Positions 10,824 to 22,730 of a DNA stretch of 64,000 nt are shown piece after piece. Position 1 is the stretch's first letter. Each line of letters opens with the position of its first letter. This DNA is from Galeopsis tetrahit (taxonomy: Eukaryota; Streptophyta; Magnoliopsida; Lamiales; Lamiaceae). Location of the stretch: assembly GCA_963675135.1 (NCBI GenBank), contig OY776130.1, positions 26,094,001 through 26,158,000 of the forward strand. Direction: 5' to 3'. The notes beneath the pieces were generated by a model, which searched no databases, was not told where the DNA came from, and saw only the letters and a program-made list of their open reading frames with translations. A program made the position numbers and the translations under genes.

Positions 10824-12044
10824 TGTAGGTCCCGAAGCTGAGTTAATATCGAGGAAGCTAAAGAAAATGTCTAAAGGGGGGGGGGGGTGAATAGACTTTT
10901 CTAAAATCTTTCGATATATCAGAATACAATATGCGGAATACGAAATTAAACAATGAGCCCAAGTAGTTTATACTCAACTTCTAAATTCGAGAACTCTGTT
11001 CTAGTATACTCAACTTGTCTTGTTCAGATATGTATGTTTAGCAAGTAAACAGTTAATCAATTAAAACAAACAAAACAATAAAGTAAACAACACAAACAAT
11101 TTTATAGTGGTTCGACAACTTGTCTACGTCCACTCTCACAAACCCAGTTGTGATGTTTCTTTATCAACTCTTCCAATCGAGTACAACTTGTGTGTTCTTG
11201 TAATTTTAAGTCCCAAGAAAAATACTTAGATCTTCTCGACTATACTACCAAGTATCTAGCAACTTAAAAACAGTAAACAGAAAAGTAAAACTTATTCAGT
11301 AGCAGTCTTCTGATTTCTTCACTTGACTAGCGAACTTGCTTTCTGAACTTCAAACTCTGTGAGTAAACTTCTTCGAATGCTTCAGTAATGCTTCAGTATG
11401 TGGATTTGCAGTAGTCTTTGAATGATAAACACCTTGAAGTATTTATAGACTTCTGAATTCAAGAACTTTCAGTTGTTACCAACCTTTCTTGAAAACTAAC
11501 TTGCAACTTCCATACTTATCCATCCACGCGTTTAAGTAGTTAATTAGTTATTTCTAACTAACTCTTCAATCCTTATCTTCATACGCGCTTGAATAACTTC
11601 AAGTTGACTTGTCTTGTAGACCACCTGTCTTGTGTAGTAGACTTCATCCTTCTTGTCTGGTCTTCGCAATCTTCAGTAGTAGACTATTCTAATCCTAACA
11701 AGACTATTACATTACTTTAAGCTCTTTTATTATAAAGCTTAGTCAACTTATAAAACTATACAATGAATATTACATATGAAAAACAATGAGCTTCTATACA
11801 ATGTTTATTATAGCTCAATAACACCTACACATTAATTGTAAACAGTACTTATAAATTGTACTTATCTTGTGTGTAACAACACTTATCTTATGTGAACTCT
11901 ACTGGTCTGTACAAGATGACTTCTTCTTAACTAGACTAGATCAGTCAACACTTAGAAAATATTCAAACTACTTTTGGCTTATCAAAACTTCATCATTATC
12001 TTTTATGATCATTTAGGACTTGTTTCAGGATTCATATCCCAACA
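10824..12044 (-). repeat. 3' LTR of copia element A (1221 bp)
   Basis: On the plus strand it runs from TGTAGGTCCCGAAG to ATATCCCAACA. The inner end touches the PPT. The outer end is preceded by GAGGA (10819-10823), a candidate TSD half whose partner is lost because the 5' LTR is truncated. It contains a run of about 12 G from about 10877. Confidence 0.92.
11440..11447 (-). promoter_or_regulatory. LTR TATA box (element A)
   Basis: TATAAATA on the minus strand at the position matching the TATA in the LTR of element B. Confidence 0.55.
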
Positions 12045-12060
12045 ATTTCCCCCTTTTTGA
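12045..12060 (-). other. Polypurine tract of element A
   Basis: On the minus strand TCAAAAAGGGGGAAAT lies directly before the LTR start TGTTGGGATAT. It is the expected primer for plus-strand DNA synthesis. Confidence 0.9.
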
Positions 12061-12332
12061 TGAAGACAAAACTACTTGAATCTTTTCTTAATAGTAGACT
12101 AGTTAAGCAGTTATCTTGTCTTTAAACATCAAATAGTACTTATCTTTTCATTCATTCAAATAAGAACAGTAGATTACACATACTTCAAAACTCAAAAACT
12201 AATCCATCAAAGCAAATAACAAATACAACTAATCAGTTATGTTACCTCCTTCAATATTTGGAACGCATAATGCATCTAGGAGTCTTCTATGTATCTCTGC
12301 AATGTGATCTTCATTCTCGATCTTCTCTTTGT

Positions 12333-15300
12333 CTAGCAGCTCTTCTTGATCTGGTTAAGATCAACTCTCTTACCTGAGCTGGTCATAGGAGTCTTCCATT
12401 TCGGATAGATCGGCACTAGAATGTTAAAGTTTGCAGCAGCCGATATCCTCATGAACAGATTCCACAACATCTTGTTCTGGCCTTCCATGAACTTATCAAA
12501 GATTGCGTATAACTCATCTGGATCTTCAGTATCACCAAATTTTCTGATTATCCAGTGATCAAGCTCCCATTGTCTCTTCACTTTGCACCAATCTTGACGA
12601 TGCTTATTATCAATTAACTTATCTTCCATTTGATCTTCATCAGCCTTTAACTTCTGCAGCCTTTCAATATGCTTACCGATCTTTTTCTGGCTTGCATAAT
12701 GACTTTCATCATTAGGATCAACAACCTTCTGCTTCTTCACGACTGTTGTTGCCTTAACTTCTTTCGGTTCTTCAATGACAATAGACTTTCTCTTTGACAT
12801 TGTTCTAGTCTGAACCTCTGCTTCAGGAGTAGCAACACCCTTGCCTTTCTCCTTTCTCTTCAACTCATCTGCTTTAGCTTGCTCAAGATCTGCAGTCTTC
12901 ACCAACTTGCGTGTTTTAGGTCTTTTGAGATCTTGCATAGCTTCCGCAGCTTCTTTCGCTTCAGGTTCAGCACTGGACATAGCTTTTTCAACTTCAGCAG
13001 CTTCAACTCTTGCTTCGACTCTACTTGTCTCTTCCCCCTTTTTGTCTTCATCAGTCGTCTTTAGAGTGAAAAGAGAAGTAAAGCGAGTCATCTCTTCTAA
13101 CATAGCTTGCTTCATCAAATTAGTAGCCTTTTCAATCTACTTCTGGTGACAACCATCCTAACTCAACTTGTCTAGTTTAGTCGCAACTAACTCCAACTTT
13201 TGAGTAGACAAGTTCAACTCATTCTTGAAATGCGTTGCAGTCAGACGTAACTGCCTGTTCTCTTCAGTCATAGCACGTATAATCTCTCCTGCTTGTGCTA
13301 ACTGATCAAAAGCTTCCTTTCTTTGAACATCAGCTACCTCAATCTTAGCTCTATAAACTCTTTCCATCTTCCTGGATTCTGTAGCTAAGACGCGAGCGAA
13401 GTCAACTGAACTTTTCTCCGAATATTCAACTTGGTTCTGGAGAAATCCTTCAATCTGATTGAACATCTCTTGCCTGAAGTCATTGTCCAACTGATTGACT
13501 TCATTCATAATCATCTCTTTTGAACTTGTCACAAGGACACTGTTCTGTTCAACAAGAGTCTTCTTTAATTCGGACTTGAGAAATTCATCAATAGACGACT
13601 TGATGACAGCTTTCAGGTCTTCTTTCAACTCATCTATCGAAGCAGCTGGGATTGCTTGAGAAGATTGACCAACCTCTATATGAGCAGCTTCTTCCATGAT
13701 CTCATCTTCTGGAATCGAGAGTACTTCCACCAACTGGCCTTCTGGAACAATAGTCAAGACCTCGTCTTCTACTACTTCAGCCTCTGGAATAACACTTCCA
13801 GGAATAGCTTTCAGATTAAGTTGGGGAGAGTAAGGAACGATAGCTAACCTTGCTTCTTTAGCCCTTCTTTCAGCATCAGCCAAGTCTTTCTTTACCATGG
13901 CGTGCAACTTCTCCACATATCCACAAATCTCAGTGGGAAAGTATTGATCAGTATAACGATTGATAAAGGCAAAATCTAACCTTGGACTGTCAGCATGTTC
14001 CACTTGGAATTTGAACACAATGCCTCTCAACTGGTCTGAGACATTGTCAAGCTCTATCATAGGGTCAGTAGACTGGATCTCCTCAGCTTGTTCAACTTCA
14101 ACCATCACATCATCTTCTACAGAATCAGCTTCAGAAACTTGAACACCAACATCGAACGAGAACTCCTCACATAAAACACCATCTGGAATGCTTAACATTC
14201 TCTTCACAAGATCAGTTAAGGCTTTTCGAGGGAATAATTCAGAGTGGTCTTGAACACCATTGTTCTCTTTCTGCTCTATCTCCCAATCCATGAAATTGGA
14301 GATACCACCCATTCCCAAGATAACTTCGAAAAGGTCATCTGTTGAGGACTTCTTCAATGCAACCCATGTGCATATTCTGAGAAGTTTCTCAAACTGCTCT
14401 GTTGAAGTGTCAACTTCAATAGTCGAGAGTTGTTTCTTCAAGTTGTTGGTCATTTTAGCACGAACTCTCTTCTCCCTTAGACACATCGGATAGTATACCA
14501 AGGATTCAAATCTAACTTTAGACGGGGTCTGAGCAGGTGGGGTCCCTGTCTCAGCTATTGCAGTGGCAACTGGAGTCTTATCTGAAGTAGATGGGTTGGA
14601 GGGTTCAACATATTCTGTTGAGGGTAAGGAGAGAGTTTGGTCTGTGGTTTCTGAGGGCTGTAATGTAGCTTGGTTTGGTGTGACAACTGTCGGAGTATCA
14701 GTTGTATCAATTATAGGAGTGTTTTGGGGAATGCTGGGTCTTAGCGGATATGCTGCCAGCACTTGTGAGGATGAGGGTGCAGGTCTAGGCCTAGATCGAT
14801 GTGATCTTGCCTTGGTTCGGACAGAAGGGAAAGAGAGAGAGGAATTGAAACAGACTGAGAAGAAGTACCAACCTGAGGACTCGACTCGTCTTGTGTAGGA
14901 CTATGCACTCTTACAAGACGATAGAGTTATGGAACTTCAGCACCTATCTCCACAGCTTTCTCAGACTCTTCATCGGATTGAGTCTCCTCCTAGTCTTCAG
15001 CACTAGATACAGCTTATGCAACATCTTCCGATTCTTCATCCTTTGACTCGTCTTCTGAAGAACTAGACGAGGCAGCATATGGCAATGCTTCCATAGGATC
15101 AATCTGAGCTTGCCTTGGGGCAGCTGGTCTAGCAGCAACATGCTTTCTCAAAGCCTCCTTCTTCAAGTAGAACTTCAAAGGGTGAAATGGCTTCCCTTTG
15201 CTCCATTCAGTCTTGTTTGGCATCAACAAGGGTAGTAGAATACTCAGCTTATTTCCAAATCCAACAACATTTGACACCACCTAATTAGTTGTGTCGGTGT

Positions 15301-15941
15301 CAACTCGAACACTTCTTTCAAAATACATGATTCGATCTGCGAGAAGCTTGAACCAATTTCCTTTAGTAATTCCATCATAGATGGCAGCCATTACTCTTGC
15401 TTTTCCCAAAGTGACTAAGTCATGGGAACCAGTGGCACATAGCAATATCTTGCTAGCTATGTCCAGGAGGGTTCGATACTTCTCAAGAAGTTCCATCTTC
15501 TTGACGGCTGGGAGTTTGCCATCTGGTTTTAGCCTCAACTTCCTTCCACAGAAGATACTCAAATATCTCACTTCTTGCCCAATTGCGTAGTTCTCCACAT
15601 CAATTGATCCAATGGGCAGCTTCAGATGCTCGAACACAGCCTCACGAGTGATTTCCACTCGACTTCCACCAACAAATGACTCAATTGAGTCTCCTCGTCT
15701 GGTGGCGTTGGCATAGAACTCCAACGCCTCTTCCTCCAAGACGACTTGTGGAAACGCCTCCAAATACGGTTTTCAGGCCATATCTGCTACACTTGGACAA
15801 AATCTCAGTGTTTCCATCTGTGTGCTTTCCCTTAAAGAACACAGAAGGTTCAACATGCACTTTGTTTTCAGAAATATATTTGCCTAGGTCGAACCTAGCC
15901 TGCATGTTAGTCCTCACATCGAAAAGAGATATAATCGACAT
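12333..15941 (-). pseudogene. Long env-position extra ORF of copia element A (degenerate)
   Basis: It starts at ATG 15941 (MSIISLFDVRTNMQ) and runs in pieces: 15681-15941, 15281-15763, 15014-15280 (same frame as the last, separated by one TAG), 13158-14762 and 12333-13118. The intact product would exceed 1000 residues. N-terminal domain: FYANATRRGDSIESFVGGSR, then GSIDVENYAIGQEVRYLSIF, like the 'putative plant transposon protein' domain. Then a Ser/Glu/Asp-rich linker, a Pro/Thr-rich stretch, acidic segments, a long Lys/Glu-rich coiled-coil region and a basic stretch (MSKRKSIVIEEP). I see no clear signal peptide or transmembrane helix, so it is env-positioned rather than proven env-like. Function unknown; conserved in position in element B. 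Confidence 0.75.
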
Positions 15942-16817
15942 AGTGATAGATTGGGTAAGAACAAGTAGCTTGTATTTGTAAGAAAATCAGATGCTTTGAG
16001 AGTAGGAGTGTTAAGAAAATGTGGGCAAGACGTGTGTAAGTGTTAGGTTTTGTTCAAAACTGAATTAGAGAATGAACTACCAAGATCTAATGAAATGATC
16101 CAACGATGTGTCTCTCGAGATTCAGTTACGGAATCGAGAATATTACGTGATTTGATATTGTTAAATTTGAAATCCGCCTCTTCTATTGGTTAGGACAGAG
16201 GAGTGTACTCATCTGACCTAGCGTAGTAGAGTAGGGCCCGAACTAAGTGTATACACCTCATTAAAATGGGAGTGTATAAATCCAATTCTAGGGTTTTCCA
16301 ATTTTAGCATTATCGAATTACCATAATACCCTTAATTCGAGTAGATTAAACACTTAGCATATTTGAATCAAAAGAACACTTATCTTGTCTGTTCGAGTCT
16401 ATCCAGAACAGACGAGTAGACTTAAGCTTCACAAGACGAGTTGGCTTAAGCGCACAAGACGAGTTCCCCCTTCGACTGTGCTTATCTATTCTGAATGTCG
16501 AACGACTTCATGTACCTATCTTTTCTTATGCAACGTATAGTCGTAGGTACAAGTAGAGTAAAATAATTAAGATGAATATAAATTTAAAGCAATGGTCAAG
16601 GTTCGAACAAGATGACTGTTAACAAACTTAAGAGTCAATATAAGGATATTTAAGAAATCAAAGATTCCCCCTTAAATGTTTATTCCCTTAGTATTACCCT
16701 CAGCTTTACCAGCTTCCTCATCGGGTTGTTTGGTCATCTAGTCTAGCCTTGTATACCTGTCTATTGCGTGAGTAGACGAATGCTCTGTTCTAGTGATCTT
16801 GTCTGGTTAGTACACAG
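15942..16817 (-). other. Non-coding spacer between RNase H and extra ORF (element A)
   Basis: No gene. It is homologous to 422-1329 of element B. It holds two internal purine tracts on the minus strand: GAAGGGGGAACTCG (about 16454-16467) and TTTAAGGGGGAATC (about 16664-16677). Both resemble the terminal PPT. It also carries the conserved strings CAGCTTTACC and GGTTGTTTGGTCATC. Confidence 0.6.
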
Positions 16818-17387
16818 CTATAGGCAAGTAGGGTCTAGATCAATTAGCCCTAGACTAATGCATAACTCACGAAAACGAGCCTCAGCTAATGGTTTTGTGA
16901 AAATATCAGCTCTTTGAAAATCAGTATGAATCTTTTCCATGCGAATATCCTTCTTTTCTACATGATCACGTATGAAATGATGCTTCACATCAACATGCTT
17001 ACAACGTGTGTGCAAAACAGGATTTTGTGTAATGGCAATGGCACTATTACTATCACAGAAAATAGGAACATTTGATTCATATATGTTGTAATCTCTAAGC
17101 TGTTGCAAGAGCCAGAGTAGTTGACTACAGCAGCTACCAGCAGCCATGTACTCGACTTCGGTAGTTGAGGTAGCAACACTAGTCTGCTTTTTCGAAAACC
17201 ATGAAATGAGTTTTGTGCCTAAGAATTGACAAGAACCAGATGTAAATTTCCTATCTATTCTACAGCCTCCAAAGTCTGAGTCTGAGTCTGAGTAGCCACT
17301 TAAGGATAGATCATCATTTGAAGGATACCATATACCCCGATTGATGGTTCCTTTTAAATATTTCAGTATCCGTTTTGTGTTTTCCAT
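16818..17387 (-). pseudogene. pol: RNase H region of element A Pol
   Basis: Open frame of 189 codons: MENTKRILKYLKGTINRGIW, SDSDFGGCRIDRKFTSG, SWFSKKQTSVATSTTEVEYM, HTRCKHVDVKHHFIRDHVEK and DIFTKPLAEARFRELC. This is copia RNase H including its conserved Asp/Glu positions. It is disconnected from RT because about 16 bp are deleted near 17461 compared with element B (TCTACTAGCAAAGAACC against TCTACTAGTAGTTAAG in B), which shifts the frame. Confidence 0.88.
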
Positions 17388-17608
17388 GTGACTTTCCTTT
17401 GGATTAGCTTGGAAACGAGCACAAACACCAACAGAGAATGTAATGTCTGGTCTACTAGCAAAGAACCAATTAGTCCACGATAATAAGATTGATCAGCACA
17501 TTTACCGTGTTCATCTGGATCCATTCTGTAAGTTGGTTGCATCGGTACGCCAGTAGACTTACATGTTTTAAACCCGTACTTGTCTAGAAGATTTCTAGTG
17601 TACTTCGC

Positions 17609-19108
17609 CTAATTTATGAAAATCCCTTCTGGGGTCTGTTTTACTTGAAGACCAAGAAAGTAATTCATTTCACCCATCATTGACATCTCAAATTTACTTT
17701 GCATGAGTGTTGAAAAACTTTCACTCAGCTTTTTGTTAGGTGACCCGAAAATGATGTCATCTACGTAAATTTGGACGAGTAAAATGTCTTTCCCTTCTTG
17801 TCTTCTGAACAAGGTTCTATCGACTTTGCCCTTAGTAAAACCATTTTCTAATAGAAAGAGATAGAGAGTATCATACCATGCTCTTGGAGCTTGTTTTAGT
17901 CCGTATAAGGCTTTCTTCAATCTGTACACCTGGTTGCCTTTGACTTCGAAACCTGGAGGTTGTTCAACATACACTTCTTCCACAAGAATACCGTTAAGAA
18001 ATGCACTTTTAAAATCCATTTGATATACAGTAAACTTCATATGGGCAGCATATTCAAGGAACAGACGAATGGCTTCTAGTCTAGCAACAGAAGCATAAGT
18101 TTCATCATAGTCTATGCCTTCAGCTTGTGAATAGCCTTGGGCTACTAGTCTAGCCTTATTCCTAACAACAACATCATTCTCATCTTTCTTGTTCTTGAAA
18201 ATCCATCGAGTTCCAACTACATTATGATGTTCCGGCCTATCGACAAGTTCCCAGACGTCGTTTCGAACAAACTGGTTCAACTCGTCTTGCATAGCGATGA
18301 TCCAATTACTATCAGCCAATGCCTCTTTAACAGTGGTAGGCTCAATAGAAGAGAGGAAACAACACCAGCAAAACATAGTTGGACTAGGCTGTTCTTGAGA
18401 CTCAAAGAGTTGTCGTCTAGTCTTCACACCAACAGTAGAGTCACCAATGATATTTTCAGTATCATGCGCAGATTTCCATGTTTTTCTATTCTTAACAGGA
18501 ATACTATCATCATCTACATCATGTACAACATCATGCATATCAACATCATTTGTATCATCAACAGATTTACCAGGAGTAGTCGAGTCAACTAGAGCAGGCA
18601 TGTTAGCTGGTCTAGAAGACTTACCTTGAGCACTTACCTTCTCTTTGTCATCAGACTCGAGAGCTTTCATGAATGGGTTGTAGGCTTGAACGGATTCATA
18701 TACCTCTGATTCTTTATCAGATTCGATCGTTAGATCAGTCACTTTCTCACTGATCTTGTCGGCAGACGAGTCCTGTCGAGATTCATCGAAAACCACATGT
18801 GGTGTTTCTTCCACACAAAGAGTTGAGTAGTTGAATACCCTAAATGCCTTGCTAGTCGAGGAGTATCCTAAGAATATCCCCTCGTCTGCTTTGGCATCGA
18901 AAGCATTCAACTTTCTCTTTCCATTATTGTGGATGAAACACTTACAACCAAATATATGGAAATATGAAATTCTTGGTTTTCTACCTTTCCAAACCTCATA
19001 AGGTGTTTTGCCTAGAGCTTTATTGATCGCGCTTTTATTCTGTGAATGGCATGCAGTATTGATAGCTTCTGCCCAAAACTTTTGAGGAGTTTTGTACTCA
19101 GCTAGCAT
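17609..19108 (-). pseudogene. pol: Integrase C-terminus and reverse transcriptase of element A
   Basis: An open frame of about 499 codons. It begins in the integrase C-terminal part (KTPYEVWKGRKPRISYFHIF), passes an acidic linker, then RT: TRWIFKNKKDENDVVVRNKA, VYQMDFKSAFLNG, LYGLKQAPRAWYD and IYVDDIIFGSPNKKL. VYQMD of the first catalytic motif and YVDD are present. It ends at TAG after TPEGIFIN where B reads CAA, so the stop is probably CAG to TAG. Upstream it is in frame with 19193-20050, separated by one TAG. Confidence 0.9.
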
Positions 19109-19192
19109 GGTCCTACAGGCTTCTTTGAGAGTTCGATTCCTTCTTTCAGCTACTCCGTTCTGTTGTGGTGTCCTGGCTGCACTAGTAAGATG

Positions 19193-20050
19193 CTAGATAC
19201 CACGTTTAGCATAAAAATCTTGGATATAGCAATTAATGAACTCAGTTCCCTTGTCACTAAGAATCTTGACAATAGACTGGTTCTTCTCAACTTGTAACTT
19301 CTTCAACAGATTAGGCAGAAGTGTTTGTGTATCACTCTTCTTGTGTAGGAAGACTACCCAAGTAAACTTAGAATAGTCATCTACAACAACAAGTGTGTAC
19401 CTTCTACCATTCAAGGTTGGAGGAGTTATCGGACCATGAAGATCCATATGTAGTAGTTTTAGGACTCTACTAGTTGAGAGAGTTGGAATTGACTTAAAAG
19501 AACCTTTCACTTGTTTACCCTGTTGACAAGCAGTGCATACATGTGACTTGTAGTAAACTTCGTTGGGAATACCTTCCACAAGGTAATCTCTAGCTATCTT
19601 ATTAAGAACCTTAAAGTTTAGGTGGCAGAGGCGTCTATGCCAAAGCCAGCCAAGTTCTTTAGGATTCTTAGTAAGTAGACAAGTGTCCCTCGGACAACTG
19701 TTCCAGTTCACTATGTACACACTACCTTGTCTTACGCCGACTAGTAGGACTGTGTGCGTCCTTTTGTCAATAATCTGACATTTGCGGCTCTTGAACTGCA
19801 CCTTGTATCCACGATCACAAAACTGTGAGACAGAGAGTAAGTAGTATTTCAAACCTTCAACATATGAGACATCTTGGATCTCTACGTCTCCATTCCTGAT
19901 GTAACCAAATCCTTTAGTGACAGCAGTGGAGCTATCACCAAATATCACTTTTGGTCCTTCCTGCTCATGGTAACTTGATAAGAGAGCCTTGGTACCAATC
20001 ATGTGGTGCGAACAACCACTATCAATGTACCAAGTTTCAAAGGAATCCAA
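19193..20050 (-). pseudogene. pol: Protease, pre-integrase and integrase core of element A
   Basis: ETWYIDSGCSHHM (aspartic protease DSG), RRLCHLNFKVLNK and HVCTACQQGKQ (pre-integrase zinc), then integrase LLHMDLHGPITPP, VVVDDYSKFTWVVF and SDKGTEFINCY. The frame ends at TAG in GGTATCTAG where element B has CAG (RGIQHL), so one base change interrupts an otherwise continuous integrase. The 5' end overlaps the gag frame by 52 bp in another frame because about 110 bp between gag and protease, present in B (6252-6362), are deleted here. Confidence 0.9.
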
Positions 20051-22560
20051 ATATACATTGGAGTCTTGAACAAGTTCGATCTCTTAAGCTTTCGGCCATA
20101 CTTGTTACAGAATAAGACCTTGTTGTCCTTATCTGGCCTATCATTCGAGTTCGGGTCTACTCGTTTGAGATAGCCTTTCGACTTGATCTCTACTTGAGCA
20201 GGCACTGGTCTATGATAGTCAGAGTAGGGCTTGTATGCATTAGGTCCATACGGTTTATAGACTCGTTTAGGTCTTTCCTCACTTATGATATCGTATGACA
20301 AAGGTGGAGGATATAGGACAGCTTGTGTACGATATTTTGGAGCAACCTGTCTAGGCCTAGATGAGTAGAGCTGAGACTGCCTTATGAAAGGAGGTCTAGG
20401 CTCTTGTTGTCTAGTCTGTACCTGTCTAGTACTCGTCTCCTCAGGATACCAATCCTCGTATCTGACCTGGTTGGGTCGTCCACAATTAGTGGTCCTTTGA
20501 AGATTAGTTCTAAACGGAACAGGCTTGTTGTTAACATTCTTCTTACCTCCCTTGGCAATCGGGGTGTTAACTCGAGTCTGTTTAGGTACAGCACCTTTAA
20601 ATGGAGTTCCAATATCGTATATCATTGGTCCTTTTCCTTTATCATTAGGCAACAGTCTTGAGTTAGTAGTAGTAGGGTTCTTAATGACTCGAGTAGGCAA
20701 GCTAGATGACTCAGCACCTATACCTGTCTTGTCAACTGGATCTCTATACCTATCTGACAATTCAAGGTTAATCTTTGAAGAGTTAACCAGGTCAGTAAGT
20801 TTGAGATCTAATGCGACAACCTCGGTCTCTAAGAACTTATTACGTTCTTCAAGTTTATTGCATTTGCTCTTTAAAACATTGAATTCATTTCTCTCAGTTG
20901 CATGTGTCTTGAGTAGGTCTTGATATAACCTGTCTGTCAATGCACACTTTTCTTTGAGTTGTCTCAACTCTTCAGTCAAGCGTTCATTTAGGACTGTTAC
21001 ATTAGGATCTACTTTAGACTGAGCTTCCTTAAGATCAATGATTTCTTGTTTCAAGGCGATGTTCTCATCACTGACTTCAATGAATACTTGGTTAACAAGT
21101 AGAAGGTCGTCTTCAACAGCACTAGTAGAGTGCTGAAGACTACTTCCTACTTCACTACTAGCAGTGTCACTTTCATCAGAATCTGATTCATCACAAGATT
21201 GAAAAGAGGTAGCAGATGATACCTCTTGGTCGATTTTAGCCATGCAGCATAGACCATCATCTACTATGAATGCTTCATCGTGATCTCGATCAGATGGGTA
21301 GCTAGATGAGGATGATGGCAACTCGTCTGAATCAGACTTAGAGTCATTATTGGCCATCATTGCCTTCTTGCCACGATTGTATCTTCTTTCCCTTCGTGCT
21401 TTGCGTTCTTCTCGTTCATCAGTGCTCAGGTCTGGACATTCATATATGTAGTGACCTGGCTTTTCACAGTTATAGCACAAGAGGTCGTTAGTAGCCTTTT
21501 TAATAGGAGATTTATCCCTGCGCTTATCACGTCTATCAGAACGCTGAATCTTCCTATCGTCAGACTCTCTATCTCGCCTATTACCTTTCGAGACTTCGTC
21601 TCTCCTTTTGGATGAGTTTCGGTCTCGTCTGGTCTCAGACGAGTTCTTAGAAGTTGACGCTCTATGATCCCTATAGAACTTCTTGTATCTTCCGAAACGT
21701 TTATTCAGCCTATCAAACTTTCTAACCATGAGGCTTACCTGATCCTTCAGACTAAGATCAGTATCCAACTCGTCTTTCACAGAAGCAGACTTAGTCTTAG
21801 ACTTAGACCTGTCTACCTTAGAGGACTTAGACGAACTAGACTTAAAGGCAACGTTCTTAGACACAGCATGTTCTCTGTCACTACTGACTACGGGTTCATC
21901 TTCGTCTAAATCAAACTCATGGGCCTTTAGAGTTTGAAACATGGTCTCCGCACTCCATGCGTCTATGTTTTGGGTATTCTTAACAAGCATCTTTACCATT
22001 TTCCATCGAGGATCTAAGCTCTTAAGAATCCTAAGATTGATTTCACGAGGAGTATATGACTTACCAAGAACTTCCAGATCATTCATAATCTTAGTAAAAC
22101 GAGTATCCAGCTGGTCGATAGTTTCACCAGCTTTCATATGAAATGATTCAAATCTTTGGACAGCAGTGGATAATTTGCTCTCTTTGATTAGGGATGTCCT
22201 TTCACAAATGATAGCTAATTTGTCCCACATGTCTTTGGCAGTTTTACATTTTAACACTTTTCCTAGATACTCGTTAGGAAGAGTGTGTAAGATGTAATTC
22301 TTCGCCAAGCTATCCAAATTATTTTGACGCATTTCTTCTGAGGTTAGATCTGACCTGGGTTTCTTAACGAGAGTACCAATAGGTTTGTCTTTGTCGAGGG
22401 CAGCAGTATTTGGAACCATTGTCACGATCGGGCCCTCTGTGACAACAGAGATCATTAGGTCGTGCGTGGAGCTGAAAATCGCTTCCATTCGCAGCTTCCA
22501 ATAGTCGTAGTCCTGAACCTGGAACTTGGGTAACTTGTTAGCACTAATTTCCAGGGACAT
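19999..22560 (-). CDS. gag: Gag of copia element A (853 codons, open)
   Basis: ATG at 22560 (MSLEISANKLPKFQVQDYDY). Residues about 10-220 form the copia Gag/UBN2-like capsid region. About 230-350 are very basic and Ser-rich. The CCHC zinc knuckle CYNCEKPGHYIYEC lies at about 362-375, followed by a basic and Ser/Asp stretch and EAFIVDDGLCCMAKIDQE, a feature I associate with SIRE-type Gag. About 480-600 is a Lys/Glu-rich predicted coiled coil, and the C-terminal 200 residues are basic and Pro/Tyr-rich. The last residues (after YIWIPLK) are abnormal because a deletion shifted the frame into protease DNA. Gag would package the RNA, but without a matching pol it is probably not used. Confidence 0.88.
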   Translation of the reverse strand: MSLEISANKLPKFQVQDYDYWKLRMEAIFSSTHDLMISVVTEGPIVTMVPNTAALDKDKPIGTLVKKPRSDLTSEEMRQNNLDSLAKNYILHTLPNEYLGKVLKCKTAKDMWDKLAIICERTSLIKESKLSTAVQRFESFHMKAGETIDQLDTRFTKIMNDLEVLGKSYTPREINLRILKSLDPRWKMVKMLVKNTQNIDAWSAETMFQTLKAHEFDLDEDEPVVSSDREHAVSKNVAFKSSSSKSSKVDRSKSKTKSASVKDELDTDLSLKDQVSLMVRKFDRLNKRFGRYKKFYRDHRASTSKNSSETRRDRNSSKRRDEVSKGNRRDRESDDRKIQRSDRRDKRRDKSPIKKATNDLLCYNCEKPGHYIYECPDLSTDEREERKARRERRYNRGKKAMMANNDSKSDSDELPSSSSSYPSDRDHDEAFIVDDGLCCMAKIDQEVSSATSFQSCDESDSDESDTASSEVGSSLQHSTSAVEDDLLLVNQVFIEVSDENIALKQEIIDLKEAQSKVDPNVTVLNERLTEELRQLKEKCALTDRLYQDLLKTHATERNEFNVLKSKCNKLEERNKFLETEVVALDLKLTDLVNSSKINLELSDRYRDPVDKTGIGAESSSLPTRVIKNPTTTNSRLLPNDKGKGPMIYDIGTPFKGAVPKQTRVNTPIAKGGKKNVNNKPVPFRTNLQRTTNCGRPNQVRYEDWYPEETSTRQVQTRQQEPRPPFIRQSQLYSSRPRQVAPKYRTQAVLYPPPLSYDIISEERPKRVYKPYGPNAYKPYSDYHRPVPAQVEIKSKGYLKRVDPNSNDRPDKDNKVLFCNKYGRKLKRSNLFKTPMYIWIPLKLGTLIVVVRTT

Positions 22561-22716
22561 GATTCAAGAAGACTAGTATAGCACAGTATGGTATCAAGAA
22601 ATGAATGTATTCAATAGCAGTGATCAAGAACAGATAAGAGCACGTATAAACACGAACCAAGACTTCACCCTAAGTCTTTAAGTCGGTTATCAAGAAACAG
22701 CAGTCCGTAAACTACG

Positions 22717-22728
22717 GCTCTGATACCA
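22717..22728 (-). other. Primer binding site, initiator-Met tRNA (element A)
   Basis: TGGTATCAGAGC on the minus strand, two bases from the LTR end, identical in place to element B. Confidence 0.92.
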
Positions 22729-22730
22729 CT

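Noticed and set aside
12333..15941. Retroviral envelope gene
   Set aside because: Position fits, but no signal peptide, transmembrane helix or cleavage site was visible; described only as an extra ORF.
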